Part shown: piece by piece, positions 1 through 7,332 of the stretch
How the letters are laid out: each line of letters opens with the position of its first letter
Numbering within the stretch: position 1 is the first letter of the stretch
Source: an uncultured Eubacteriales bacterium
GTDB taxonomy: Bacteria; Bacillota; Clostridia; Oscillospirales; Acutalibacteraceae
Length of the DNA stretch: 57,328 bases
Direction of reading: 5' to 3'
Assembly (NCBI GenBank): GCA_934486915.1
Contig: CAKSRC010000005.1
Coordinates: 1-57,328 of the forward strand
Notes under the pieces: model-generated
Databases searched by the model: none
Told to the model about the DNA's origin: nothing
Seen by the model: only the letters and a program-made list of their open reading frames with translations
Position numbers and translations under genes: made by a program

Positions 1-48
1 CCATTTTCTAAAATGAATGGAGATAAAATTTATAATTTGTGGAGGTGG
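1..48 (+). promoter_or_regulatory. leader remnant upstream of vat-type gene, with RBS
   Basis: The window opens with CCATTTTCTAAAA, which recurs at 887-899 directly after the leader hairpin of the next gene. The first 20 bases can fold (CCATT with AATGG). A strong ribosome site GGAGGTGG lies at 41-48, ahead of the ATG at 58. The promoter and most of the leader are probably just outside the window. That this is the tail of the same leader type is inference from the shared 13-mer. Confidence 0.4.
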
Positions 49-57
49 ATTTAAGGT

Positions 58-693
58 ATGGTAGGACCTAATCCGAACAAAATCTATCCTAATGAGAACA
101 TTAAACAAGTCGTGTACATCAAAAACGTAATTACTCGTCCCAATATCATCGTTGGCAACTATACCTATTATGATGATGTAAATGGTGCAGAAAAGTTCGA
201 GGAACACGTTACACATCATTACGAGTTTTTGGGCGACAAGCTTATCATCGGCAAGTTTTGTGCCATTGCAAAAGGAATTGAATTTGTGATGAATGGTGCA
301 AATCACAGAATGAAAAGTGTGTCGACCTATCCATTCAACATTATGGGCGGTGGATGGGAAAAATTCACTCCAACATTAGATGATTTACCGATTAAAGGAG
401 ATACGGTCGTTGGAAATGATGTGTGGGTCGGGCAGAATGTGACAGTGATGCCCGGAGTGCATATTGGGGATGGTTCCATCATTGCGGCTAATTCAGTTGT
501 AGCAAAGGATGTCCCACCTTATTGCATTGCGGGTGGAAACCCCTGCCGAGTGATTCGACAGCGTTTTGACGAAGAGCTTACCTCGTATCTGATAAATCTG
601 AAATGGTGGGATTGGGATGCGGACAAAATATTCCGTAATATGGAAGCGTTATGCAGCGGTGATTTAACAAAAATCAGAAGTATTAAAGATTGA
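58..693 (+). CDS. vat: streptogramin A (virginiamycin) O-acetyltransferase, Vat-like
   Basis: Left-handed beta-helix acyltransferase of the xenobiotic acetyltransferase family, which uses acetyl-CoA to acetylate streptogramin A or, in CatB relatives, chloramphenicol. The 211-residue length matches Vat proteins. It opens with GPNPNKIYP, carries NGANHRM at about 79-85 with the presumed catalytic His83, and has hexapeptide turns (VVGNDVWVGQNVTVMPGVHI) and the late GGNP motif. The Vat subgroup is favoured over CatB by the GPNP start and the WEKFTP segment. The ATG at 58 follows GGAGGTGG. The gene sits at the edge of a small accessory segment next to an IS-like scar, which suggests acquisition. 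The actual drug substrate cannot be read from the sequence. Confidence 0.85.
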   Translation: MVGPNPNKIYPNENIKQVVYIKNVITRPNIIVGNYTYYDDVNGAEKFEEHVTHHYEFLGDKLIIGKFCAIAKGIEFVMNGANHRMKSVSTYPFNIMGGGWEKFTPTLDDLPIKGDTVVGNDVWVGQNVTVMPGVHIGDGSIIAANSVVAKDVPPYCIAGGNPCRVIRQRFDEELTSYLINLKWWDWDADKIFRNMEALCSGDLTKIRSIKD

Positions 694-730
694 TAACTTC
701 TGGTTTGTCACATTGTCCTTTTTATTTTAT

Positions 731-776
731 TCAAAAACTACAAGAGTCAAAAACCTAATATACTCTAATCACAAAT
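731..776 (+). repeat. 46-bp direct repeat, copy A (3' of vat)
   Basis: This copy aligns without gaps with 1371-1416, offset by exactly 640 bases. The core AAACCTAATATACTCTAATC (751-770) is identical in both copies and the flanks differ at a few positions. It lies about 40 bases after the vat stop. The second copy lies in the equivalent place after the next gene. Confidence 0.75.
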
Positions 777-811
777 GGAATTGGGAATTTGTTTCAAAAT
801 GGTATCACCGA

Positions 812-840
812 TTGACTCCATGCATGAAAACGATTATAAT
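812..840 (+). promoter_or_regulatory. sigma-A promoter for the MmcQ/YjbR-like gene
   Basis: The -35 TTGACT (812-817), a 17-base spacer and a perfect -10 TATAAT (835-840) predict a start near 847. The transcript would then begin about 14 bases before the hairpin at 861. Confidence 0.75.
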
Positions 841-860
841 ATACAATAGCTTTTAAAGTG

Positions 861-891
861 AATGGGCAGTCCTGTAGTGGGATTGTCCATT
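861..891 (+). promoter_or_regulatory. leader hairpin (attenuator-like) of the MmcQ/YjbR-like gene
   Basis: A 13-bp stem with a 5-base loop (861-873 pairing with 879-891, including several G-U pairs) forms at the very start of the predicted mRNA. It is followed by TTTCTAAAAAA and then the ribosome site. The compact hairpin close to the start codon resembles attenuators upstream of antibiotic resistance genes; that role is inferred. Confidence 0.55.
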
Positions 892-913
892 TTCTAAAAA
901 ATTGGGTGATGAA

Positions 914-1291
914 ATGAATAGAGAAGAATTGGTGGAACATATTCGGAGTAATTACAGTACTGAACCGGATTATCCGTGGATAAAATACCCGGATTACGAG
1001 GTATTTCGTCATACAAGCAATAAAAAATGGTTTGCACTTATTATGGAAGTGTCGAAAGATAAACTTGGATTGCCGACAAATGATATTTTGAGTGTTGTTA
1101 ATTTTAAGTGTGACCCGATATTGATAGGCTCTTTTATTAGTAAAGCCGGATATTTTCCCGCATATCATATGAATAAAACAAGTTGGATAACAGTTGCCCT
1201 TGACGGAAGTGTGCCTGATGATGAAATTAAAATGCTTTTGGATATGAGTTTTGAGGCGACTGCACCTAAGATACGCAAGAAAAGAAATTGA
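914..1291 (+). CDS. MmcQ/YjbR-like family protein
   Basis: Small CyaY-like-fold protein of the MmcQ/YjbR family, often annotated DNA-binding but without a settled biochemical role. It has 125 residues from the ATG at 914. A TTG four codons upstream is in frame, but GGGTGAT at 904-910 places the ribosome site for 914. Family features are DYPWIKYPDYEVFRH near the N-terminus, KWFALIMEV in the middle and GYFPAYHMNKTSWITVAL near the C-terminus. It has its own strong promoter and leader hairpin and stands alone between the two 46-bp repeats. Such genes are common passengers in accessory DNA of gut Firmicutes. Confidence 0.8.
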   Translation: MNREELVEHIRSNYSTEPDYPWIKYPDYEVFRHTSNKKWFALIMEVSKDKLGLPTNDILSVVNFKCDPILIGSFISKAGYFPAYHMNKTSWITVALDGSVPDDEIKMLLDMSFEATAPKIRKKRN

Positions 1292-1314
1292 CGGTTTATG
1301 GTATATTAGACTTT

Positions 1315-1354
1315 CCTTTGGGAAAGGAGAAATCTCTTTCTCAAAGGGCCTTTT
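1315..1354 (+). terminator. intrinsic terminator after the MmcQ/YjbR-like gene
   Basis: A 12-bp stem (1315-1326 with 1336-1347) with a 9-base loop is followed by GGCCTTTTC. It lies 24 bases after the stop codon. Confidence 0.6.
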
Positions 1355-1370
1355 CTATTTATATGGATAT

Positions 1371-1416
1371 TCGCAAACTACAAAAGATCAAAACCTAATA
1401 TACTCTAATCGCAGAT
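1371..1416 (+). repeat. 46-bp direct repeat, copy B (3' of the MmcQ/YjbR-like gene)
   Basis: This is the second copy of the repeat at 731-776, with the same 20-base core at 1391-1410. It ends one base before the IS-like inverted repeat that starts at 1418. Confidence 0.75.
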
Positions 1417-1417
1417 G

Positions 1418-1460
1418 TGATATGCACCCCAAAAGTTAGACACTTTTGGGGTGCATATCA
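1418..1460. mobile_element. head-to-head IS-end-like inverted repeat (scar)
   Basis: A perfect 19-bp inverted repeat, TGATATGCACCCCAAAAGT at 1418-1436 and its complement at 1442-1460, is separated by TAGAC. Sequences of the form TGxxATGCACCCCAAAAGTTAGACA are typical of IS3-family ends in Firmicutes, from general knowledge. No transposase lies between or beside the arms, so this is an IS remnant, a junction scar or a tiny MITE-like element. Confidence 0.5.
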
Positions 1461-1515
1461 GGTTTTAATATATCAATGGGGGTACTGCTTTATGGTGATA
1501 TAATTAAGCAAAGTA

Positions 1516-2130
1516 CTATTTTTTGCTAAGGTATCTATTATAAGAGAAGTCTATATCTTCAGCATTTATTTGAGGCTTTTTTTCGACCGGTACCTGTTTA
1601 GGGTAAGTTGTACTTTTAACTTTTTCAAAATAGATCTTTTTTCTTAATACTATTCTGTCATTATCATTGACATCAAAGTATATTTTTCCAAGATCAAGGC
1701 TTTCCATAGTAGCATCGTCAGTTCTCACAGTGATGATTGCTTTTATGGGAATACCTTGAATATCAAACTCTCTCTTTAAGGCTTCTTCCGCCTTGCCAGG
1801 GCCCTTTGAATAAGAGATAAGACCATATACATTTTTTCCTGCAAGTTGATAACCACGTATAAAATTATATACAGCCGGTGCGGGATATCCTGCCCAAACG
1901 GGTGTTGCGATTATAATGTTATCATAATCGGCAATATTAATATCCATAGGGTAAGTGTTGCTTGCCTTTTTGAGTCTTGAGAATATACAGCCCAAGGTAT
2001 AGGCATTAAATTTACCTCTATCATGCAATTCTCTAATTTCTACTACATCAGCATTCAAAGAATCTTGCATGGTTCTTACGATAACTTCCGTCTTACCCGT
2101 AAGCGAATAATACACTGCCAGAGTTTTCAT
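1516..2130 (-). CDS. flavodoxin family protein
   Basis: FMN-binding flavodoxin-fold protein, probably an electron carrier or FMN-dependent reductase. The N-terminal strand MKTLAVYYS is followed by the phosphate-binding loop SLTGKTE at 9-15. Further flavodoxin features are IIIATPVWAGYPAPAV near residue 71 and GLISYSKGPGKAEEAL near 104. At 204 residues it is longer than a plain flavodoxin and ends in a polar tail of about 45 residues, probably disordered. ATG 2130 follows GAGGGGAC. It is the last gene of the leftward operon that starts near 7107. The redox partner is unknown. Confidence 0.8.
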   Translation of the reverse strand: MKTLAVYYSLTGKTEVIVRTMQDSLNADVVEIRELHDRGKFNAYTLGCIFSRLKKASNTYPMDINIADYDNIIIATPVWAGYPAPAVYNFIRGYQLAGKNVYGLISYSKGPGKAEEALKREFDIQGIPIKAIITVRTDDATMESLDLGKIYFDVNDNDRIVLRKKIYFEKVKSTTYPKQVPVEKKPQINAEDIDFSYNRYLSKK

Positions 2131-2171
2131 ATAGTCCCCTCTTATATAAAATATCTGTCTAAATTTTAATT

Positions 2172-2483
2172 TTAGACAAGGCTTGTTTCATCATTGTCGA
2201 TTTTTAGGTCGGCAAAATTTATTTCTCTTAGTTTATCTTGAACATTAGATATGGTAATTTTTGAGTTGTCTATTTTTTTGCATATTTTTTCGGCTTCCAC
2301 ATCAACGGAATCTCTTAGGTTATTGTAATAATATTTACCTAATTCATAGTATCTTTTATCAATCATTTTTCTTTCGTTTCTAATGAACATCTTTAATTTA
2401 TTGTTTTTAGCTGCTTTTTTATTTTTTTCGATTATACAATTTGTTAAATCACTAAGCTTTTCTGCCATACATTCAAATATCAT
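2172..2483 (-). CDS. hypothetical helical protein
   Basis: No family was recognised. The 103-residue product is rich in Lys, Asn and Glu, has no membrane segment and is predicted almost entirely helical. KYYYNNLRDSVDVEAEKICKK is its most distinctive stretch. The start at 2483 is supported by AAGGAG eight bases upstream, which lies inside the last codons of the preceding gene, so the two are translationally coupled. The tight coupling suggests it works with the zinc-ribbon membrane protein upstream. A short inverted repeat (GTCTAAA/TTTAGAC, about 2156-2176) overlaps its stop and could terminate transcription weakly. Confidence 0.6.
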   Translation of the reverse strand: MIFECMAEKLSDLTNCIIEKNKKAAKNNKLKMFIRNERKMIDKRYYELGKYYYNNLRDSVDVEAEKICKKIDNSKITISNVQDKLREINFADLKIDNDETSLV

Positions 2484-2485
2484 TT

Positions 2486-2944
2486 TTATTGCTCCTTTTT
2501 ATAAAGTTTTCTATTTAGTTTTAGCATATTAATGCAAATTATTATATCACAAATAATTGCACCTAAAGATGCCAATATAAATATCAATGCACACCATACA
2601 TTTCTCCATTGTTCCTTACACATTGCTCGAAGTTTCATAGTATAGTAACCGCCATAATCTTTGGAGCACATGTTTATTGCACTGTTTACATAAGAACTTA
2701 AGTTAGGAAGGATTTCTACTAAAAAGGCAAATGATATTACGGCTATGGCAATAAGAAGGAATATTTTTTCATATTTCCTTTTTGATGTAATTATATTATA
2801 TGCTATGCGCTTAAAGAAATTTATCTTATTTTGTCCTTGATAGACATTTAAGTTATTTTTGCTTTGTTTAACAAGCTTGCTGCCGCAATTATAACAATAA
2901 TTCGATGTATCATTATTTTTCTTTCCGCAATTACTGCAATACAT
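2486..2944 (-). CDS. zinc-ribbon membrane protein
   Basis: A 152-residue protein with an N-terminal zinc ribbon (CxxC at 3-6 and 17-20) of the type found in many small Firmicute membrane proteins. Two hydrophobic segments follow, at about 61-82 and 114-138, with a basic C-terminal tail. The ribbon should be cytoplasmic. ATG 2944 follows AGGAGGAAGG. The last codons contain the ribosome site of the next gene. The position downstream of the glycosyltransferase/flippase-like genes suggests an accessory or regulatory membrane role, but no function can be assigned. Confidence 0.65.
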   Translation of the reverse strand: MYCSNCGKKNNDTSNYCYNCGSKLVKQSKNNLNVYQGQNKINFFKRIAYNIITSKRKYEKIFLLIAIAVISFAFLVEILPNLSSYVNSAINMCSKDYGGYYTMKLRAMCKEQWRNVWCALIFILASLGAIICDIIICINMLKLNRKLYKKEQ

Positions 2945-2971
2945 AATCCTTCCTCCTATATAACTTTGTGG

Positions 2972-4054
2972 TTAGGAAATATTATTCATTTCCTTTATGC
3001 TTTTATCCATGAGTTGATCCATGTCGATATTTAATTTTTCCTTTTTCTTGTCAACCAACGCAAACATTGAGCCAAATATTATGCACGAATAATATGTTAT
3101 GAACCTCCATAAAAGCATAGCTTGAGTTGTAATATCGCTTCCGAAGAATATATTGAATATCACTAGGAAACTACCTTCCGATGTACCCGAAGCACCGGGC
3201 AGCGGCGTATAAGAGGAAATCATAGTAACAAATGCCTGCGCCGAAATCATATCGATAACAGGTGCACCCGGGTTATGATAGGCCTTATATATTAAAAACG
3301 GTATAATAAATGTTGAAGTAAGTTGGAAAAAGGTGAGTAAATATAATTTTAATGTGAATTTACGGTTTTTGTTAATCGCTTTGTTGTTGTTTAAATAGAA
3401 TTGAAGTTGGGTTTCCAAATCTTTAGCCGTCTTTTCCGGATTTTTTACAATATGGATTTTACTAAGAAGTTTAAACACCAGATTTATTACTTTGGTTGTA
3501 AATGCCCTATTAACTGAAAATAAGATAAGCATTACGACAATAAATGATTGGCTTAGAAATCCTATTAATGCAAGCGACATAAAGCCAGGGAATAATTGAC
3601 GAAAAAAGCTATATTTAAATATAATAACTAAAAGCGAGTATATAGTTAGTGTGGATTGATAGATCAAGAATTTTTGTATTAAAATTGAAAAAGCGATACC
3701 TGCACTTATCCCTTGCCTAAGCATTGTAATTACTTGCATAGGTTGCCCCAAGACCGCAAATGGGGATATAGCATTAAAGTATTGTCCAACCATAGTAACC
3801 TTAAATGCATTTTTTATTCTATAATTTTTATGATAAGCCGAAGCGGTTATATTGTAGACTATTATAGAGTCAATAACCCAATTTAAAGCCATAGAAATCA
3901 AAGCAGCACTAACCCAAAACGGATTAAGGCCGGGCAGGGTGTTTATTAACGTTGATAGGTTATTGTTTGCTGTACAAAAATAGACAAGAAAACAAATAGA
4001 GAAAACAAGAAGTATGACGTTGAATGTTTTTTGTAGATTAATTTTTTTTAGCAT
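2972..4054 (-). CDS. YbhN/UPF0104-type flippase-like membrane protein (copy 2)
   Basis: Integral membrane protein of the lysylphosphatidylglycerol synthetase transmembrane-region/UPF0104 family, 360 residues with about eight membrane helices. Characteristic blocks are VGQYFNAISPFAVLGQPMQ near 110-128 and the TPLPGASGTSEGSF block near 280. The family includes the MprF flippase half and proteins linked to glycolipid or sterol-like transport. It lacks the soluble aminoacyl-transferase domain of MprF. It starts three bases after the GT2 stop at 4058. It is a clear paralogue of the gene at 6028-7107, so the operon carries two such proteins. Confidence 0.8.
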   Translation of the reverse strand: MLKKINLQKTFNVILLVFSICFLVYFCTANNNLSTLINTLPGLNPFWVSAALISMALNWVIDSIIVYNITASAYHKNYRIKNAFKVTMVGQYFNAISPFAVLGQPMQVITMLRQGISAGIAFSILIQKFLIYQSTLTIYSLLVIIFKYSFFRQLFPGFMSLALIGFLSQSFIVVMLILFSVNRAFTTKVINLVFKLLSKIHIVKNPEKTAKDLETQLQFYLNNNKAINKNRKFTLKLYLLTFFQLTSTFIIPFLIYKAYHNPGAPVIDMISAQAFVTMISSYTPLPGASGTSEGSFLVIFNIFFGSDITTQAMLLWRFITYYSCIIFGSMFALVDKKKEKLNIDMDQLMDKSIKEMNNIS

Positions 4055-4057
4055 AAA

Positions 4058-5074
4058 TCAGTCCTCGAAAACGGATGATTCCGTCTTTTTTTCTTTTTTC
4101 TTGGGGTGAACTTTCGCAGGCGGCACTTGTATTTCATATGGCATTTTTACTACAACATCATCTACAGTTTTATAGTTTTCACCCACAAAATATTTTATTG
4201 AATCGTTTGATCTTTTTATATTAGTAGCCATGCCATTGAAGTTCATTTCACGAAAATGCATATCAAAAATAGAATAATAATTGACAAGCATAACTCTTAG
4301 GCCGTATATTTTAAGATTTATTTTATATTTATCATATTCTCCTTGTTTGTCTATAAAGTTTCTTATTATACCTAGAGAGGTAATATAATCATTTACCTTT
4401 TTGACATTCATGGTGCTTAATATGCTGCCTTTTCTCCTGGTATAGTGGTAAAGTCCTTTTGAAGAAACGGCGCACTTATTTGCAAAATATAAAAGTCTTG
4501 GAGTTGTTGCTATATCCTCAAAGAACATATCAGGAAACTCTATATTGTTATTGATAAATAGGGTCCTTTTATAAAGTTTATTCCAAGCGTAGTAATGCAA
4601 TGTTACGTCCAATATGAGTGTTTTTAATGCCCTTTGTTTTGAATAAACTTTAGATCGAGACGCAAGCGGCATATACAAGGACCAATTCATTTTAGGATAA
4701 TATATTTTGTAGTTGCAATAAGAAATATCCGCATCATTATCGACGGCGAGATTATAAAGCTCTTCGAGAAAATTACTTTCTATGAAATCATCACTGTCAA
4801 TAAAAGCTATATATTCACCCTTAGCTTCTTTTAAACCCGTGTTTCTTGCGGCAGAGAGGCCTTGGTTTTCTTGATTTATAAGTTTGAAGTTATCATATTT
4901 ATTAATAAATTTCTTTGCTATTTCTACACTTTGGTCTTTAGAGCCGTCATTTACAATAATTACTTCAAAATCTTTAAAGGTTTGATTTGCCACTGACTGA
5001 AGTGCCTTTTCTATATATTCTTGCACATTATATACAGGAATAATCAAGCTTATCTTGGGAGTTTTCTTATTCAT
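4058..5074 (-). CDS. glycosyltransferase family 2 (copy 2)
   Basis: GT-A fold transferase using a nucleotide sugar. SLIIPVYNVQEYIEKALQSV opens the domain at about 9, VNDGSKDQS lies at 41-49 and the metal-binding IDSDD at 92-96. The C-terminal half lacks obvious membrane helices, and the last 25 residues are Lys/Pro/Glu-rich. The likely job is transfer of a sugar to a lipid or wall polymer at the inner membrane face, with the adjacent YbhN-type protein handling the lipid; that pairing is inferred from operon order. ATG 5074 follows AAGGAGG. It is paralogous to the gene at 5100-6056. Confidence 0.85.
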   Translation of the reverse strand: MNKKTPKISLIIPVYNVQEYIEKALQSVANQTFKDFEVIIVNDGSKDQSVEIAKKFINKYDNFKLINQENQGLSAARNTGLKEAKGEYIAFIDSDDFIESNFLEELYNLAVDNDADISYCNYKIYYPKMNWSLYMPLASRSKVYSKQRALKTLILDVTLHYYAWNKLYKRTLFINNNIEFPDMFFEDIATTPRLLYFANKCAVSSKGLYHYTRRKGSILSTMNVKKVNDYITSLGIIRNFIDKQGEYDKYKINLKIYGLRVMLVNYYSIFDMHFREMNFNGMATNIKRSNDSIKYFVGENYKTVDDVVVKMPYEIQVPPAKVHPKKKEKKTESSVFED

Positions 5075-5099
5075 AATTATTTATCCTCCTTATAATGTA

Positions 5100-6056
5100 T
5101 TATTTTAAGACATTAGGAATATCATATATATTGTCGTAAATATTAAAGTTTTTACTTATCGAGTAGAGTATAATTTTGTTGGATTTATGTATGTTACTAA
5201 AAAAGCTTGCAAATGATTTTTCTTTTGAATGGAGAAAGAAAATAAATTTTATATTTATTAACATTCCCCTAATTGCAAATAATTTAAAGCTTAATTTAAA
5301 GTCTTTATATATATTTTTTTCTTCAAGGAAATTTCTTAAAAGCACAATAGCCTTTGCATATTCGTTAATCATTTGTTTATTAATACAATTTACAAGGCTG
5401 TCCTCATGCACAACATAATAGTAATAAGGTTTGTGAATCATATTTATCTTTTTAGCATAATAAAAAAGCCTTGTTGTAACGTAAATATCCTCAAAAAGCA
5501 TATTGGGGAAATTTATATTATTGTCTTCAAATAAAGACTTTTTAAATAGTTTATTCCATACATAAAAGTGCATTGTAGTGTCTTTTATAAGCATATTAAG
5601 TGCTTTTTTTGATGAGTATACACCGCTTTTTGCGGTAAGTTTTTTTGGAGTTGCTTTTTGCGATTGGGGATAGTAAGTATAATATCCGCAGCAAACTATA
5701 TCTGCATCATTTTCTATTAATGAATTATATAAGACACTTAAAAAATCAGGGGACAAAAAGTCATCACTGTCTAAAAATGAAATATATTCACCTAGGGCGG
5801 ATTTTAATGCAGTATTTCTGGAATCCGCAACCCCACTGTTGTCTTTATTTATGAGATGAAAATTTTCATATTTTTGAGTAAACTGTTTAATTATATCCAA
5901 AGATGAATCCTTAGAATCACTATTTACAATAATTGCTTCAAAGTCCTTATAGGTTTGATTTTTTAATGAGTCAAGGCACCTAAACAAGTATTTTTCGGAG
6001 TTATATACAGGTATTATAACGCTTATTTTAGGTTTTTTGATTTGTTTGTTCAACAT
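5100..6056 (-). CDS. glycosyltransferase family 2 (copy 1), altered nucleotide-binding motif
   Basis: GT2 transferase of 318 residues, homologous over its length to the neighbour at 4058-5074. SVIIPVYNSEKYLFRCLDSL lies at about 12-31 and the metal-binding LDSDD at 95-99. In place of the usual V-N/D-D-G-S it reads VNSDSKDSS at about 44-52, so the Asp-Gly pair near the nucleotide is changed. It starts inside the 3' end of the upstream membrane-protein gene (29-base overlap), so translation is coupled. The substituted motif may mean altered sugar-nucleotide preference or lower activity; only assay can tell. Confidence 0.8.
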   Translation of the reverse strand: MLNKQIKKPKISVIIPVYNSEKYLFRCLDSLKNQTYKDFEAIIVNSDSKDSSLDIIKQFTQKYENFHLINKDNSGVADSRNTALKSALGEYISFLDSDDFLSPDFLSVLYNSLIENDADIVCCGYYTYYPQSQKATPKKLTAKSGVYSSKKALNMLIKDTTMHFYVWNKLFKKSLFEDNNINFPNMLFEDIYVTTRLFYYAKKINMIHKPYYYYVVHEDSLVNCINKQMINEYAKAIVLLRNFLEEKNIYKDFKLSFKLFAIRGMLINIKFIFFLHSKEKSFASFFSNIHKSNKIILYSISKNFNIYDNIYDIPNVLK

Positions 6057-7107
6057 TATCCGTCCTTATTGAGTCTTCCCCTGATTTAGGGGGTTCTTTC
6101 GAGCTAATTCTTGAGAATGGAGCTGAAATTAATATAGTTAAATAGTAGGTTATTATTCTCCATAGCAATATGGCAGATTTTATAGTATTTTCAGTGAAAT
6201 ACATTCCAAAAAAGATGTAGAAACTTCCCTCAGAAGCGCCGGACGCTCCGGGTATCGGGACAAAGGAAGATACCATCGAGACAAATGCCTGCGTACATAC
6301 CATGTCCACAACCCTTGCGCCCGAAAGTCTGAAGGATTTATATATACAATAGGGTACTATAAACATAGAAGTAAGTTGTACTGCAGTTATAACATAGGAT
6401 TTAAGTACAATATTTCTATTTTTATATAGTTCTTCATTTCCCTTGTGGAAGTATTCAAGTTGGTTTGAAAGAGATTCTATTTTATAATCTGCATTTTTCA
6501 AAATTTTAAGCTTTTCCAAAAGGTGAAAAACTGTATTTATAAGCCAATATGTAATTTTTTTATTAAAAGAAAAAATCAATAAAAGAAGTATAACGAATGC
6601 TTGTGTTACAAATCCAAAAATCGCAAGACCCCACATAATTGAGCTTACATTGCCTGCAAAGGTCTTAAAACAAATTAATATAGATAAGGCACTGTATACG
6701 GTTATAGTGGTTTGATAGACCAAAAATTTTTGTATTAGGGCCGAGGTTGCGACGCCCGGGTCGATTCCTTGTTTGGACATTGAAAATATCTGCATAGGCT
6801 GCCCGCCCGAAGCGCCTGGGGTTATTGCACTGAAAAATTGTCCAACCATACTTGTTTTAAAAGCATGTTTAAATGAGTAATTTTCAGAGGTGTTTTTTGT
6901 AAAGATATATATAAGGTAAGCATCTAATACAATATTAAAGAGATGACATAAAACAGCCATCGAAAGCCAACCCTTATCAAAATCCGAGGCATTTTTTAAA
7001 AGATCCACAAGCCCGTTTTCCGACAATCCAAAGTAAACCAATAAACCTACAGAAAACAGCAGGATGAAAATATTAAAAATAGTTTTCCAAGGTATCTTCT
7101 TTTTCAT
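6028..7107 (-). CDS. YbhN/UPF0104-type flippase-like membrane protein (copy 1)
   Basis: First gene of the leftward operon, the same family as 2972-4054, with about eight membrane helices. It carries VGQFFSAITPGASGGQPMQ and VPIPGASGASEGSF, the blocks also conserved in copy 2. I take the ATG at 7107, which has GGAG six bases upstream; an in-frame GTG at 7119 adds four residues but has no ribosome site. The C-terminus is a short polar tail overlapping the GT2 start. Substrate unknown; a lipid-linked glycan is the simplest reading given two GT2 partners. Confidence 0.8.
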   Translation of the reverse strand: MKKKIPWKTIFNIFILLFSVGLLVYFGLSENGLVDLLKNASDFDKGWLSMAVLCHLFNIVLDAYLIYIFTKNTSENYSFKHAFKTSMVGQFFSAITPGASGGQPMQIFSMSKQGIDPGVATSALIQKFLVYQTTITVYSALSILICFKTFAGNVSSIMWGLAIFGFVTQAFVILLLLIFSFNKKITYWLINTVFHLLEKLKILKNADYKIESLSNQLEYFHKGNEELYKNRNIVLKSYVITAVQLTSMFIVPYCIYKSFRLSGARVVDMVCTQAFVSMVSSFVPIPGASGASEGSFYIFFGMYFTENTIKSAILLWRIITYYLTILISAPFSRISSKEPPKSGEDSIRTDNVEQTNQKT

Positions 7108-7158
7108 TTTATTCTCCACATATAGATTTATGATAAAACATTAATAATATAATAATTC

Positions 7159-7187
7159 ATGATATCATAAATAAGAAATTTTTACAA
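7159..7187 (-). promoter_or_regulatory. promoter of the leftward envelope operon
   Basis: On the minus strand -35 TTGTAA (7182-7187), a 17-base spacer and -10 TATCAT (7159-7164) preceded by TG form a plausible extended -10 sigma-A promoter. The start would lie near 7152, about 45 bases before the ATG at 7107. Confidence 0.5.
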
Positions 7188-7215
7188 TATAGATGGGGAG
7201 CAAATGGCTTGGTAT

Positions 7216-7244
7216 TTGATAAAATGGATATAATTATGTAATAT
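7216..7244 (+). promoter_or_regulatory. candidate promoter of the apbE-rnf operon
   Basis: TTGATA (7216-7221), 17 bases, then TAATAT (7239-7244). A TATAAT at about 7229 inside the spacer offers an alternative -10. The leader to the TTG at 7333 is about 80 bases with no clear hairpin. Confidence 0.4.
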
Positions 7245-7332
7245 GATTTTTTAATATAAAGCCATTGAATGATAAAATAAAAAATGGTAAAATTAATTTA
7301 TTGTAAAATTTTTTAGCATAGGAGAGATAACT

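Noticed and set aside
824..856. A 10-codon ORF (MKTIIIYNSF) that looked like a leader peptide before the attenuator-like hairpin
   Set aside because: It overlaps the -10 box at 835-840 and lies upstream of the predicted start of transcription, so it would not be in the mRNA.
1251..1439. A 62-codon plus-strand ORF overlapping the end of the MmcQ/YjbR-like gene
   Set aside because: It runs through the terminator, repeat B and half of the IS-like end, has no ribosome site and no sensible product.
2172..2944. The small helical protein and zinc-ribbon protein as a toxin-antitoxin pair
   Set aside because: Both are in the middle of a co-directional operon, neither resembles a known toxin or antitoxin, and overlap alone is not evidence.
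5176..5418. An 80-codon ORF antisense to the glycosyltransferase gene
   Set aside because: It is a shadow of the AT-rich coding strand with no ribosome site and a hydrophobic, compositionally odd product.
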